Positions 23,943 to 31,583 of a stretch of DNA of 46,020 bases are shown here, piece by piece. A model generated the notes under the pieces. That model did no database searches. It had not been told where the DNA came from and saw only the letters and a list, made by a program, of their open reading frames with translations. The translations under genes were made by a program, and so were the position numbers. Every line of letters starts with the position of its first letter. The first letter of the stretch is position 1. Source of the stretch: Hymenobacter roseosalivarius DSM 11622 (GTDB lineage Bacteria > Bacteroidota > Bacteroidia > Cytophagales > Hymenobacteraceae); the NCBI RefSeq assembly GCF_900176135.1, contig NZ_FWWW01000007.1:1-46020 (forward strand), read 5' to 3'.

Positions 23943-23976
23943 CTAGCCCTAGCTCTAATCCTAGCCCTAGCTCTAA
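23943..23976 (+). repeat. Tandem 18-bp duplication after ardC
   Basis: CTAGCCCTAGCTCTAA occurs at 23943-23958 and again at 23961-23976, an 18-bp tandem repeat rich in CTAG. It fills the spacer between ardC and the next gene. It may be replication slippage or a protein-binding spacer. Confidence 0.6.
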
Positions 23977-23989
23977 ATCCCGATTTGTC

Positions 23990-24277
23990 ATGAAGGCCAG
24001 TGAAGCCCCTACCATTCAGAGCCCGACCTGGAACAGGTACCGCGACCAGGTGATTGCCGCCATTGCCGACGTGGAAATACTGATGCAGCAGCTTGATAAG
24101 GGCATCAACAGCGAAGTGCTGGCCGAGGAGGTAGCGGAGAGGCTGGGGATAGAAATTGATACGCCGGCCGCTTACGAGGCCCTCTTAAAGCTGGTGCGGG
24201 TAACGCGCCCCATTGCCCGCGAGGGCTTGCGCCGCACCAGCGAGGAGCAGGGCGGGCAATTCTTACTATCACTCTAA
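23990..24277 (+). CDS. Small conserved protein, cassette type A, copy 1
   Basis: A 95-residue protein of unknown function that is clearly paralogous to the product of 40568-40858. Both have W-N-x-Y-R-x-QVI-x-AI near residue 13, a helical middle (ILMQQLDKGINSEVLAEEVA) and end in GGQFxLxL. It looks all-helical and has no catalytic motif. It lies 79 bp after ardC and is followed 8 bp later by a different small gene and then by a type-B gene that also has a paralog, so it belongs to a repeated cassette. The link with ardC suggests anti-defence or establishment, which is inference. Confidence 0.75.
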   Translation: MKASEAPTIQSPTWNRYRDQVIAAIADVEILMQQLDKGINSEVLAEEVAERLGIEIDTPAAYEALLKLVRVTRPIAREGLRRTSEEQGGQFLLSL

Positions 24278-24285
24278 TCCCCATT

Positions 24286-24516
24286 ATGAGCAGTCCCCAA
24301 ACCGCCATCAGGCACACTACCCGGGAGGTGCAGCAGGCTCTTTCAAACAATTGCTGGGGGGTGTACCACCGGGCAGTTTATGCCGAGGGAGAGCCAGTAC
24401 CAGAATCATCCCGCGTATTTCAGACCCGGACCCAGCGGGGCCAATTTCAGGTCCGCTACCTGCAAACCGGGCAGTGGCACAACGTCGCCCCGGCCGACCT
24501 ACTTTTTCAACAGTAG
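24286..24516 (+). CDS. Small unknown protein, middle gene of cassette 1
   Basis: A 76-residue protein with a short beta-rich C-terminal half (RGQFQVRYLQTGQWHNVAPA). It has no paralog in the window: the corresponding place in the second cassette holds a different protein (40870). It is 8 bp from the preceding gene, so co-translation is likely. No function can be assigned. Confidence 0.6.
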   Translation: MSSPQTAIRHTTREVQQALSNNCWGVYHRAVYAEGEPVPESSRVFQTRTQRGQFQVRYLQTGQWHNVAPADLLFQQ

Positions 24517-24583
24517 CCCCTCCCCTACTTCTGCTTTTTGGCCGGCCCTGAAAAGCTGGCCGCCTCCCCTCAATCAGCCCTTT

Positions 24584-24937
24584 ATGAATCAACTCCCTCA
24601 CTATTATCCGAGCGCCCCGGGCTTTGCCGCGCAGGAGGCATACCTGATCATCGAGCAAGAGCCGCGTGACCACGCGGAGAAAAGCCGGCTGGAAAAGCTT
24701 CGCCGCTACATACAGCGCCACGCGCACCAAGCGGATTTGCGCAATCTTGCCCTGGCCGTGCAGGAGCTGATGGGCACCGGCTACCAGGTAGGTTGTGGCA
24801 GCTCGCACATCTGGATTAAGCGCCTGGCCGATAGCGTCACCCTGCCGGCTCCCGAACGGCTGGCCATCGTGGCCGACCGACTGACAACGGCCTTTCGGGA
24901 GTGGAATGCGCCCTGCTTATGCCTGCGGCCAGAATAA
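24584..24937 (+). CDS. Small conserved protein, cassette type B, copy 1
   Basis: A 117-residue protein started at the ATG at 24584 (MNQLPHYYPS); the longer frame begins inside the preceding gene. It is paralogous to the product of 41233: both have a helical N-half and the segment GYxVxCGSSHxWxKR, then PERLAIVADRxTTAxxEWNxP. The CGSSH motif and conserved W, K and R residues suggest a real fold and perhaps a binding or catalytic site, but I do not recognise the family. It ends the ardC operon, 64 bp before a perfect terminator hairpin. Confidence 0.72.
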   Translation: MNQLPHYYPSAPGFAAQEAYLIIEQEPRDHAEKSRLEKLRRYIQRHAHQADLRNLALAVQELMGTGYQVGCGSSHIWIKRLADSVTLPAPERLAIVADRLTTAFREWNAPCLCLRPE

Positions 24938-25000
24938 GGGTTGCCCATTACTGGCCTAGTCCCAGTCCCTCCCCCATTTCTTCCCCACCGCCCCAAACAG

Positions 25001-25030
25001 CAAGGGCAGCCCGGTTAGGAGCTGCCCTTG
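25001..25030. terminator. Bidirectional terminator between ardC and par operons
   Basis: CAAGGGCAGC (25001-25010) and GCTGCCCTTG (25021-25030) are exact inverted copies with a 10-nt loop. The hairpin is between two convergent transcription units, ending 24937 (plus) and 25128 (minus). T-tracts are short. Confidence 0.6.
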
Positions 25031-25127
25031 GTTAGCGTTTCGGAAACCGCCGCGCCGGCTTGTGAGGATAACTGAAATGCCCGCGACCAGACCGGCCAAT
25101 CATCCGTAGTCAGTCTTGCAAACTGCG

Positions 25128-25673
25128 CTAAATGGCCGGGGGCAGCTTGCCCTGCTTGCGCAGGTGCGCTTCGTAGTGCCGATGGGCCGCGTGCAGGTAG
25201 CCAATGATGTTGGTCGGCATATCCGGCCCTTTGGGAAGCTGAACGATAATCCGGCGAATCTCAGCCCAGACCGATTCGGCAATCCTCACTCCTTTCAGCT
25301 CACCGGTGGGCGCCACGTCCGCAGCGGCGGGCTTGCGCCCGCGAGTGCGGCGCTCAACCGGCGCGGGAGCTACGTAAGGCGCGGCGGGAGCTGCTGCCGC
25401 AACTGGCTGTGCAACGGCTAGCGTGGGCTCCGGCGTTGGTTGAGCGGCCGGTACTGGTACGGGAGCCGGTGCCGGCGCCGGCGCTGCTATTGCAGCGGGG
25501 GCTGCTGCCTGGATTGGGGCGGGAGCAGCCGGGGCGGCTACCGGGGTTTCGGCAGCCAGCCTGGTTTGCTCCCCTCCCATCCCGGCCCGGGCTTCGGCGC
25601 GCAATGTTTCATCAACCGGGATTCGCTTCCGGGGGCCTTCGATTTTCGCTTTTACAAAGGGAGACTTAGCCAT
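25128..25673 (-). CDS. ParA-linked putative DNA-binding or partition partner
   Basis: A 181-residue protein in three parts: a basic N-terminus (MAKSPFVKAKIEGPRKR), an Ala/Pro-rich linker (about 42-100) and a C-terminal helical domain (VRIAESVWAEIRRIIVQLPK...NIIGYLHAAHRHYEAHLR). The C-terminal layout resembles DUF3408-type proteins that follow ParA-like TraA in Bacteroidetes elements. Its start codon overlaps the parA stop by one base (TAATG), so it is translationally coupled. Position makes it the best candidate for the protein binding the octamer array at 26532-26892. No alignment was possible. Confidence 0.6.
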   Translation of the reverse strand: MAKSPFVKAKIEGPRKRIPVDETLRAEARAGMGGEQTRLAAETPVAAPAAPAPIQAAAPAAIAAPAPAPAPVPVPAAQPTPEPTLAVAQPVAAAAPAAPYVAPAPVERRTRGRKPAAADVAPTGELKGVRIAESVWAEIRRIIVQLPKGPDMPTNIIGYLHAAHRHYEAHLRKQGKLPPAI

Positions 25674-26452
25674 TACTTGGTTTCGGTTGGGGTGGTATCG
25701 GTCGTTTCTTCCAGCTCAACGGCTGCCTCGGCTTTGCGCCGGGGCAGGTCCAGCTTCTCAATCAGCTCGTCGCACACGCGCCGGATTTCCTCCGAGCTGT
25801 CCTTGGTGCCCCCGGCGTAGTTGCGGTAGGCCGGGGTCAGGAGGCTGTGCAGCGTAGAGGCGCGGCTGTATACCATGCGGTGGCTCAGGTAGGATTGGAA
25901 GCGAGAGAGGCCCAGCTCGTCAATGTAGTCGTCCATCTCCTTTTCCTCACGCCGGCCGCCAATGCGCTTCGTGGCGAGGCCGAAATACTGAAAATCTACC
26001 TCGGCCTTGTCGGCCGCTTTTTTCAGCGCTTCGAGAATGCCCATAAACTCGGCCGTGGAGGCTCGGTCCAGGTAATCGGATACCAAGGGCACTATCACCG
26101 CGTCACAGCCCGTGAGGGCGTTGAAAACGTCCTCACCGTCGGCTCGGCCAGGAATGTCGATGATGATGAGGTCGTAGTCATTTTCCGGATTGTCGATGAA
26201 GTCAAAGATGCTCTTCAGCGACATGGGAAATACATCGTAGGGATAATCTGCCGCAGGGTCCGATTCGCGCAGGATGGCCAGGCTTGGTTCATCCAGCTGC
26301 TTGCGGGTTTTCACGATGCTCTGCTGGTAGTCACAATCCAGGATTGCGATTTTCAATCCATACTGAATAGCTAAGGGAGCCGCAAGGACGAGGGCCAGGG
26401 TAGACTTGCCCGAGCCCCCCTTCTGGGTGGCAAAGCTGATGACTTTTGACAT
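25673..26452 (-). CDS. parA: ParA-family partition ATPase
   Basis: A 259-residue ATPase with the deviant Walker A KGGSGKST (11-18, signature Lys11), switch region AILDCDYQQS (36-45) and Walker B-like LIIIDIPG. It has no N-terminal DNA-binding extension, so it is of the short ParA type, relying on a separate centromere-binding partner. It lies next to the octamer array, which is in its upstream control region, and overlaps the partner gene by one base. In CTnDOT-type elements the equivalent is TraA. It should ensure plasmid segregation. Confidence 0.9.
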   Translation of the reverse strand: MSKVISFATQKGGSGKSTLALVLAAPLAIQYGLKIAILDCDYQQSIVKTRKQLDEPSLAILRESDPAADYPYDVFPMSLKSIFDFIDNPENDYDLIIIDIPGRADGEDVFNALTGCDAVIVPLVSDYLDRASTAEFMGILEALKKAADKAEVDFQYFGLATKRIGGRREEKEMDDYIDELGLSRFQSYLSHRMVYSRASTLHSLLTPAYRNYAGGTKDSSEEIRRVCDELIEKLDLPRRKAEAAVELEETTDTTPTETK

Positions 26453-26531
26453 GGAGTGACTAGTTAAGGTAGGCTAGTGCCGATACCCCGGGTGGTCAGG
26501 GCAGGGTCAGACAAATGTAATTGAAAATGTT

Positions 26532-26892
26532 GCAAAGTAGTAAAGTTGCTTTGTTGTAAAGTTGTGTAGTAGCAAAGTTGTTAAGTAGTAATCAAGCTAA
26601 GTTGCAATGTCGTATTTGCAACAAGTAATAAAGTTGTAATGTCGTAAAGTATTCATGTAGTAAAGTCGTAACTATGAAAAGGGGCCGCGCTGCCCTTGTG
26701 CCTAAGTAGTAAAGTTGCGTTGTCGTAAAGTAGTAAATCGGGTGAGTGAGCAATGGTAGTCTAAGTAGTAAAGTTGTAATGTCGTAAAGTAGAAAGAGAG
26801 TTACCGGGTGGCAGTTTTAGACCTAATTCTTTTTTCTGCAAGGCTACAGTGTGTCAAGTTGTAAAGTAGTAATGTCGTAAAGTAGTAAATGC
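26532..26892 (+). repeat. 8-bp-periodic octamer array, candidate centromere and operator
   Basis: Five clusters of contiguous 8-bp units with consensus GTAAAGTW, all in one orientation. Within each cluster exact or near-exact GTAAAGT is 16 bp apart (26540/26556, 26628/26644/26660, 26709/26725, 26768/26784, 26861/26877), with degenerate octamers (GTAATGTC, GCTTTGTT) between. Ten exact GTAAAGT copies are present. The array is upstream of parA and of the mobilisation genes. Contiguous short-period sites are bound cooperatively by ribbon-helix-helix proteins in other systems, for example the 8-bp met box or 7-bp omega sites. Partition centromere plus autoregulatory operator is the leading interpretation. 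Confidence 0.8.
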
Positions 26893-27159
26893 GAGTTAAA
26901 AAGCCTCTGTAGATGCAGGGAAGAAGGAAAGAATAGTGGCTAGACAGAGTACTGACACGCGAAGTAACTGGGAGGCAGTACTGGAAGGGGGAAGGTCAGG
27001 ATTCACTGAGAAAGGGGTATTAGGTATTGTAAGGCGGGAGTAGCAGCAGATAAAGATTAACCCAATACCTCACGCAATACGTACTCGGAGTTCTTAAATA
27101 GTTCTCAAATAATTCTGAAAGCCCTCTTGGATATAGTGTAGGTAGTCTTAGCAAGAAGA
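26893..27159. other. Non-coding region between octamer array and oriT candidate
   Basis: No gene is visible. A weak inverted pair AGGTATTG (27022-27029) and CAATACCT (27063-27070) is present, spaced by 33 bp. Promoters for the mobilisation operon could lie here, but no convincing element was identified. Confidence 0.4.
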
Positions 27160-27271
27160 GTATCGCACACAGCATGCTAAGCAGCTGTAAGTGTGATACT
27201 TATATTTCAGCAAAGCTGAAATATGTAGGTTTCTTGCGATAACACACTGATTTACAGGTTATAAATAACCT
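27160..27271 (+). other. Candidate origin of transfer (nested inverted repeats)
   Basis: Three inverted repeats are packed just upstream of the mobilisation genes: GTATCGCACAC (27160-27170) against GTGTGATAC (27191-27199) with a 2-nt bulge; ATATTTCAGC (27202-27211) against GCTGAAATAT (27215-27224), perfect; and AGGTTAT (27256-27262) against ATAACCT (27265-27271), perfect. Clustered hairpins immediately ahead of a relaxosome operon are typical for oriT. The nic site cannot be read from sequence. Confidence 0.55.
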
Positions 27272-27302
27272 AAAGAGGGCTGGCGAAAGATTGATTCTAC
27301 CC

Positions 27303-27821
27303 ATGCCAACGAACCCCGCCACGAAGAGCGTCAATGTCCCTGCGGACACTCATTTTCTGTTGAGCAAAGAGGCTAAGCGGTTGCAGATAAGCCAGGCTGA
27401 TTACACCGGGGCGGCCGTGCGCTACTTCGCCGAGCGAGGATTGCACCCGGTGGACGACGTGGCCCGCGAGGGCCAGCTCATCATGCAGCAGGTAAAGAAG
27501 CTCGGGGACCGGGTGTTCGGCTACCTACAGGAGCAGGAGCGCAGCCTGCTGCTGCCAATGCTGGAGGAAATGCTGCGCAGCCGGGTGACGCTGGAGCGGG
27601 TGCTGCGCATGAATGAAATCCTGGTAAACAACCTGACGCAGCAGCTTAGTAACCTCAGTGAGGCGCAGCTAAACGAGCAGCGGGAGGGGCTGAAGCAGCT
27701 GCGGGCGCAGAACGAAGCCATGATAGAACGACAGGCAAACGATGCCGTAGCCGCAGTTCAACAGGCGGGAGCCGGCAAGCTAAATGCGGGGGGTAAGTTG
27801 ATAAAAGATGTCACAGTTTAA
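27303..27821 (+). CDS. BfmA/BtgA-family mobilisation accessory protein
   Basis: A 172-residue protein; the ATG at 27303 (MPTNPATKS) is chosen over the in-frame TTG at 27291. The N-terminus has a ribbon-helix-helix-like segment (SVNVPADTHFLLSKEAKRLQ), followed by helical regions with coiled-coil character (LNEQREGLKQLRAQNEAMIE). This is the layout of Bacteroidetes BfmA/BtgA relaxosome accessory proteins, which bind oriT and help the relaxase. It is 32 bp right of the hairpin cluster and 14 bp ahead of the relaxase. Being a likely RHH protein, it is also a possible reader of the octamer array. Confidence 0.8.
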   Translation: MPTNPATKSVNVPADTHFLLSKEAKRLQISQADYTGAAVRYFAERGLHPVDDVAREGQLIMQQVKKLGDRVFGYLQEQERSLLLPMLEEMLRSRVTLERVLRMNEILVNNLTQQLSNLSEAQLNEQREGLKQLRAQNEAMIERQANDAVAAVQQAGAGKLNAGGKLIKDVTV

Positions 27822-27835
27822 GCGCGAAACTGTCT

Positions 27836-28855
27836 ATGTACGTCAAGCTAATTAACCCCGCGACGCACGGAAAAGCCGCCTATAATAACAGCGGAAGCAG
27901 CGCGCAAACGCTCAATTATCTCAAGCAGGAAGCCGGTCGTGATGGGGAGGAAGCCTCGTTTTTTGGGGCCGACCACGACGACCTCAGCGCGGTGGAGTTG
28001 ATGCAAAACATTGATTCCAACGTTAAGGGATTGCGCGCCAGCGAGGCCAAATTCTACTCCCTGGTGCTAAGCCCCAGTGAGTCGGAGCTGCTCCATATCG
28101 GCAACGACGAGGCCAAGCTGAAAGACTACACCCGGCAGGTGATGGCGCAGTACGCGGCCAACTTTCAGCTCAAGGACGGGCGGCAGCTCGGCAGCCAGGA
28201 GGTGGTGTGGGGAGCTACGCTTCACCAGCAGCGCAGCTACCGGGGCACCGACCCGGAGGTGAGCAGCGGCAAAGTCAAGATAGGGGAGCAGCGGCCGGGC
28301 CTGCAGACCCACATTCACGTCATCGTAAGTGCCCGCGATGCGGAGCAGAAAATAACGCTCAATCCAGGAGGCCGCCGCAACCGCTTTGACCTGATGAAGT
28401 GGCAGGCCGCCGCCGGCCAGCAGTTTGAGAAGCAGTTCGGCTACACGGCCCAGGCCCACGAAAAGCTGCGGCCGAAGCAGCGCGACACCAGTCGCGATGC
28501 CGGCCGCGCCGCCAAGATTGGTGAGCGGGTCACTGCCCTCAACCTGCGGGCAACGAAGGAGGAGCGGCTGGACCCACAGCGGGTGCAGCAGATTGCCCAG
28601 GGCCGCGAGTACGACAAAACCTTTTACCGCTCGCTGGCCACCGTCGAGCGGCGGGCGCAGCTGGGGCAGCCCATCGACAACGCATACCACCTGCTGAGCA
28701 CGGGCCGGGAGCGGCCCGAGCCGCAGCGCGCCGCCAGCGCCATGCTACAGGCCGTGCAGCAAGCGGTGCAGTCGAATACCGGCCGCGAGGAAAAGACCGA
28801 GCACATCAGCGAGAAAAGAGGACGCAACAGCGCCGAGCTGGACATTGAAATGTAG
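27836..28855 (+). CDS. Relaxase/mobilisation protein (DUF5712, BtgB-like)
   Basis: A 339-residue protein whose N-terminus (MYVKLINPATHGKAAYNNSG) and SEAKFYSLVLSPSESEL match DUF5712 proteins of Bacteroidetes mobile elements. The metal-binding motif of relaxases is visible as THIHVIVSARD (His159 and His161). The likely nucleophile Tyr is in the N-terminal part (Tyr16 or Tyr28) but cannot be assigned by eye. The C-terminal third is charged and helical. It should nick oriT and pilot the strand. It sits 14 bp behind the accessory gene and 57 bp ahead of the coupling protein. Confidence 0.82.
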   Translation: MYVKLINPATHGKAAYNNSGSSAQTLNYLKQEAGRDGEEASFFGADHDDLSAVELMQNIDSNVKGLRASEAKFYSLVLSPSESELLHIGNDEAKLKDYTRQVMAQYAANFQLKDGRQLGSQEVVWGATLHQQRSYRGTDPEVSSGKVKIGEQRPGLQTHIHVIVSARDAEQKITLNPGGRRNRFDLMKWQAAAGQQFEKQFGYTAQAHEKLRPKQRDTSRDAGRAAKIGERVTALNLRATKEERLDPQRVQQIAQGREYDKTFYRSLATVERRAQLGQPIDNAYHLLSTGRERPEPQRAASAMLQAVQQAVQSNTGREEKTEHISEKRGRNSAELDIEM

Positions 28856-28912
28856 GGTGCCAGCAGCCCGCCGCCCCTCATCCTACCCAAACAAACTTCC
28901 ATTCGCGATTCT

Positions 28913-31243
28913 ATGAGCAGTCAAGCACCCCGACCCGCAGCCAGCACCCCAAACGCGGGACTTATCATTGTCCTGCTGCTGCTGGCCATCATCGGCGGCG
29001 ACTATTATGTGCTTATGCACGGCCCCGAAATTGCCGAGGCCCGCCGGACGCAGCTCGTGCAGGCGGCGGTAATACCCGTAGACAGCCTGACACCCAAGGA
29101 GCGGCTGGCCGCAACGACGGCGCGTATTGCGGCGCGGCAGCGGCAGGCGCGCATTGCTAAGGCCGAAGCAGCGGCCGGCCCGGTGATAGGGGAGGGGGCA
29201 GCGAGCGGCGCGGTAGCCATGACGCATTCCACCGACCAGACGCTTACCAAAACCAAATCCAGAACCAATGCTTTGGCGAAAGCCGGGAGCAGCATTGGCC
29301 GCAAGCTGCTGGTGAAAGCCGCCCGGTTCTACGGGCCAGCCGGGGTGTACCTGCGGGCGCTACTGTTGCTGGCCGGGCTGGCGCTGGTATTCGTGCAGAA
29401 AGCCCCGCAGGCGAAGGCCGGGCAGGCTAAGCGCAAAGTCATTGACCCAAAGGCGCTACGCATCGTGGCGGGCCTGGGTGGGGCCTTATTCCTGGTGGCT
29501 GGCTACATGCTGCTGAACATGCACCACTACTCGCCGGGCTTCATTGAGTTTGGCTATCCCGGAGCCGCCGTTGCCGTGTTGGGCAGTGGGGGATTAGTGG
29601 GCCTGCTGTGGGCGACGACGAAAAAGCCGGCCTTTGGGCTGAGCACCGAGCGCCGGAAGGTGGAGAGTCCGGATGCCGTGTATTTTCCCACGGCGGACGG
29701 GGGCTGGATTACCATTGCCAACCCATTCCGGGGCACCATGGTGCTCGGTGGCGCGGGCGCGGGCAAGACCTACTCGATAGGGGAGCCGCTGATTGAGCAG
29801 TTTGCCTATAAGAACTTCGCCGGCTTAGTGTACGACTTCAAGTTTCCGGTGCTGGCCGAGGCGATGCAGAAAGCCCTGGTACTGGCCGAGCGCCGCAAGG
29901 AGCGCGAGAGCAAGCAGACCGCTAGCTACGCGGCCAGCTTCCAGGGCAAGCTGCAGGCCCGGCTAACCGCCCTGCTAACTAAGCCCGAGCCGCAGCCCGC
30001 GGCGGAGCCGCCCGTGCAGCTGCACATCATCAATTTCCGCGACCTGACGCGTAGTGAGCGAGTGAACCCCTTGCGGCCGGCCGATATGCCAGTGGTGGCC
30101 TTCGCCGAGGAGTACAGCAAGGCCATCATCAACAACCTGAACCCGTCGAGCATCCGCAAGATGGAGTTCTTTGATACCAGCTCGGTCGCCTACCTGACCG
30201 GCATCATCTGGTTTTACAAGAAGCACTACCCGCAGTACTGCACCATTCCCCACGTGGTGGCCACGGCCATGTACAAGGACTATACCCACGTCCTGAGCAT
30301 GCTGGAAACCGATTTGGAGTGCGGCGACCAGGCCCGGAGCCTTATCTCGGCGGTGCAGACCCGCGCCGACAAGCAGGTGGGCGCGGTGTTGGGCACCTTG
30401 CAGGTGAACCTGACCAAGATTAATAGCCCCGAGGTGGTATGGGTGCTCACCCCGGACGAAGAAAACGGGGAAGGCTTTTCGCTGGACCTGAACAACAAGA
30501 AAAGCCCCAAGCTGCTGTGCATCGGCAACGACCCGACGCTAAAGGACACGTTTTCTCCGGTCGTCAGCTGTGTGGTTACGGTGGCCCTGAAGCTGATGAA
30601 CCAGCAGAATAAGCACCGCAGCTACGTGTTTCTCGATGAGGCCGCGACGCTCTACGTGCCGGGTCTGGAGGTGATACCGGCTACGGCCCGCAGCAATAAG
30701 GTGGCGATGGTGTACATGACCCAGGACCTAAGCCAGATGACGGATGCCTACGGCAAGGAGAAAATGCAGGTGATGGTGAGCAACCTCAATAACCAGTTCT
30801 TCGGCAAGGTGAACTCGCTGGAAACAGCCAAGTTCATTTCCGAGCTGGTGGGCCGGGAGGACAAGAAAATAGTGAGCACGAGCGTCGGCACGAGTCAGGT
30901 GAGTGCCAGTCGGCGCAATAACTCCACCAACTTGAGCACTAGTTACCAAGAGCGCAGCCTGGTGCGGGTGCAGGACGCCATTGGCCTGCAGCAGGGTGAG
31001 TTTGTCGGGCAGACCGTGGAAACTGAGCATACCTTTTTCCAGGGCACCATTTCCCGCGCCGATGCCACTCAGGAGCGGTTTCCCCTACACCAGATGGTGA
31101 GCTTCGGCGGCCCCGGTGAGGACCCGGCCAGCGCCCTTTCGCGTACGGTGCAGGAGAACTTCCTGCGGGTGCGCCAGGAGGTGAAAGAAACCTTGGCCAA
31201 GCACGTAAACACCTTAGCAGCAGGGACAAAAAATGGGGCCTGA
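28913..31243 (+). CDS. Type IV coupling ATPase (VirD4/TraG family)
   Basis: The 776-residue protein links the relaxosome to the channel. Membrane helices lie near residues 16-34, 146-162, 184-202 and 216-234, with a longer N-terminal region than typical VirD4. Walker A is GGAGAGKT (279-286), followed by LVYDFKFP; Walker B is YVFLDEAA (571-578), and VAMVYMTQDLSQM matches the motif III region. The C-terminus has SLVRVQDAIGLQQGEFVGQT. It belongs to the Bacteroidetes YWJV-like or MobC-type coupling proteins. It completes the mobilisation operon behind the relaxase. Confidence 0.92.
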   Translation: MSSQAPRPAASTPNAGLIIVLLLLAIIGGDYYVLMHGPEIAEARRTQLVQAAVIPVDSLTPKERLAATTARIAARQRQARIAKAEAAAGPVIGEGAASGAVAMTHSTDQTLTKTKSRTNALAKAGSSIGRKLLVKAARFYGPAGVYLRALLLLAGLALVFVQKAPQAKAGQAKRKVIDPKALRIVAGLGGALFLVAGYMLLNMHHYSPGFIEFGYPGAAVAVLGSGGLVGLLWATTKKPAFGLSTERRKVESPDAVYFPTADGGWITIANPFRGTMVLGGAGAGKTYSIGEPLIEQFAYKNFAGLVYDFKFPVLAEAMQKALVLAERRKERESKQTASYAASFQGKLQARLTALLTKPEPQPAAEPPVQLHIINFRDLTRSERVNPLRPADMPVVAFAEEYSKAIINNLNPSSIRKMEFFDTSSVAYLTGIIWFYKKHYPQYCTIPHVVATAMYKDYTHVLSMLETDLECGDQARSLISAVQTRADKQVGAVLGTLQVNLTKINSPEVVWVLTPDEENGEGFSLDLNNKKSPKLLCIGNDPTLKDTFSPVVSCVVTVALKLMNQQNKHRSYVFLDEAATLYVPGLEVIPATARSNKVAMVYMTQDLSQMTDAYGKEKMQVMVSNLNNQFFGKVNSLETAKFISELVGREDKKIVSTSVGTSQVSASRRNNSTNLSTSYQERSLVRVQDAIGLQQGEFVGQTVETEHTFFQGTISRADATQERFPLHQMVSFGGPGEDPASALSRTVQENFLRVRQEVKETLAKHVNTLAAGTKNGA

Positions 31244-31313
31244 AACAGCTCAAAAGCGACAATAAAGGCTGATTTAGCGTTGTAATAATACCACTCTCCA
31301 TTTCTGAAAAGCT

Positions 31314-31583
31314 ATGAATAAGACCTTTTTCGCGCCCGCCCCAGCCGGCCTCACTGCCGAGCAGTTAGCGGCCCGCCGGCAGCGGGAGCACGACAGCAAT
31401 AACGCCATTGCCACGATGATGAGCAACGGCCCCGCGCCCAGCCCCGAGGCCCTGGCCCTGATGCAGCGCCACGTCGACGGGGAGCTGACTATCGAGCAGG
31501 TCATTGAGCTGACCGACGAGATGCTTAGAGCCCGCTACGCGGCCAAAGCTGCTGCCGGCACGCCCCCCAGCGAAGCGCAGTAA
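31314..31583 (+). CDS. VbhA-like antitoxin of a Fic toxin
   Basis: An 89-residue protein whose core, residues about 15-75, matches the VbhA antitoxin fold: EQLAARRQREHDSNNAIATM, then a conserved PxxEALALMQRHVDGELTIEQVIE. VbhA-type antitoxins block Fic enzymes with an [S/T]xxxE[G/N] motif, whose Glu pairs with the second Arg of the Fic motif. Here the aligned segment is T34-M-M-S-N38-G39, so the inhibitory Glu is replaced by Asn. The stop overlaps the toxin start by one base (TAATG), as expected for coupled antitoxin-toxin synthesis. The VbhA comparison is from memory. Confidence 0.78.
   Translation: MNKTFFAPAPAGLTAEQLAARRQREHDSNNAIATMMSNGPAPSPEALALMQRHVDGELTIEQVIELTDEMLRARYAAKAAAGTPPSEAQ

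Noticed and set aside
26532..26892. CRISPR array
   Set aside because: Units are 8 bp, contiguous and degenerate, with no unique spacers of constant size and no cas genes.
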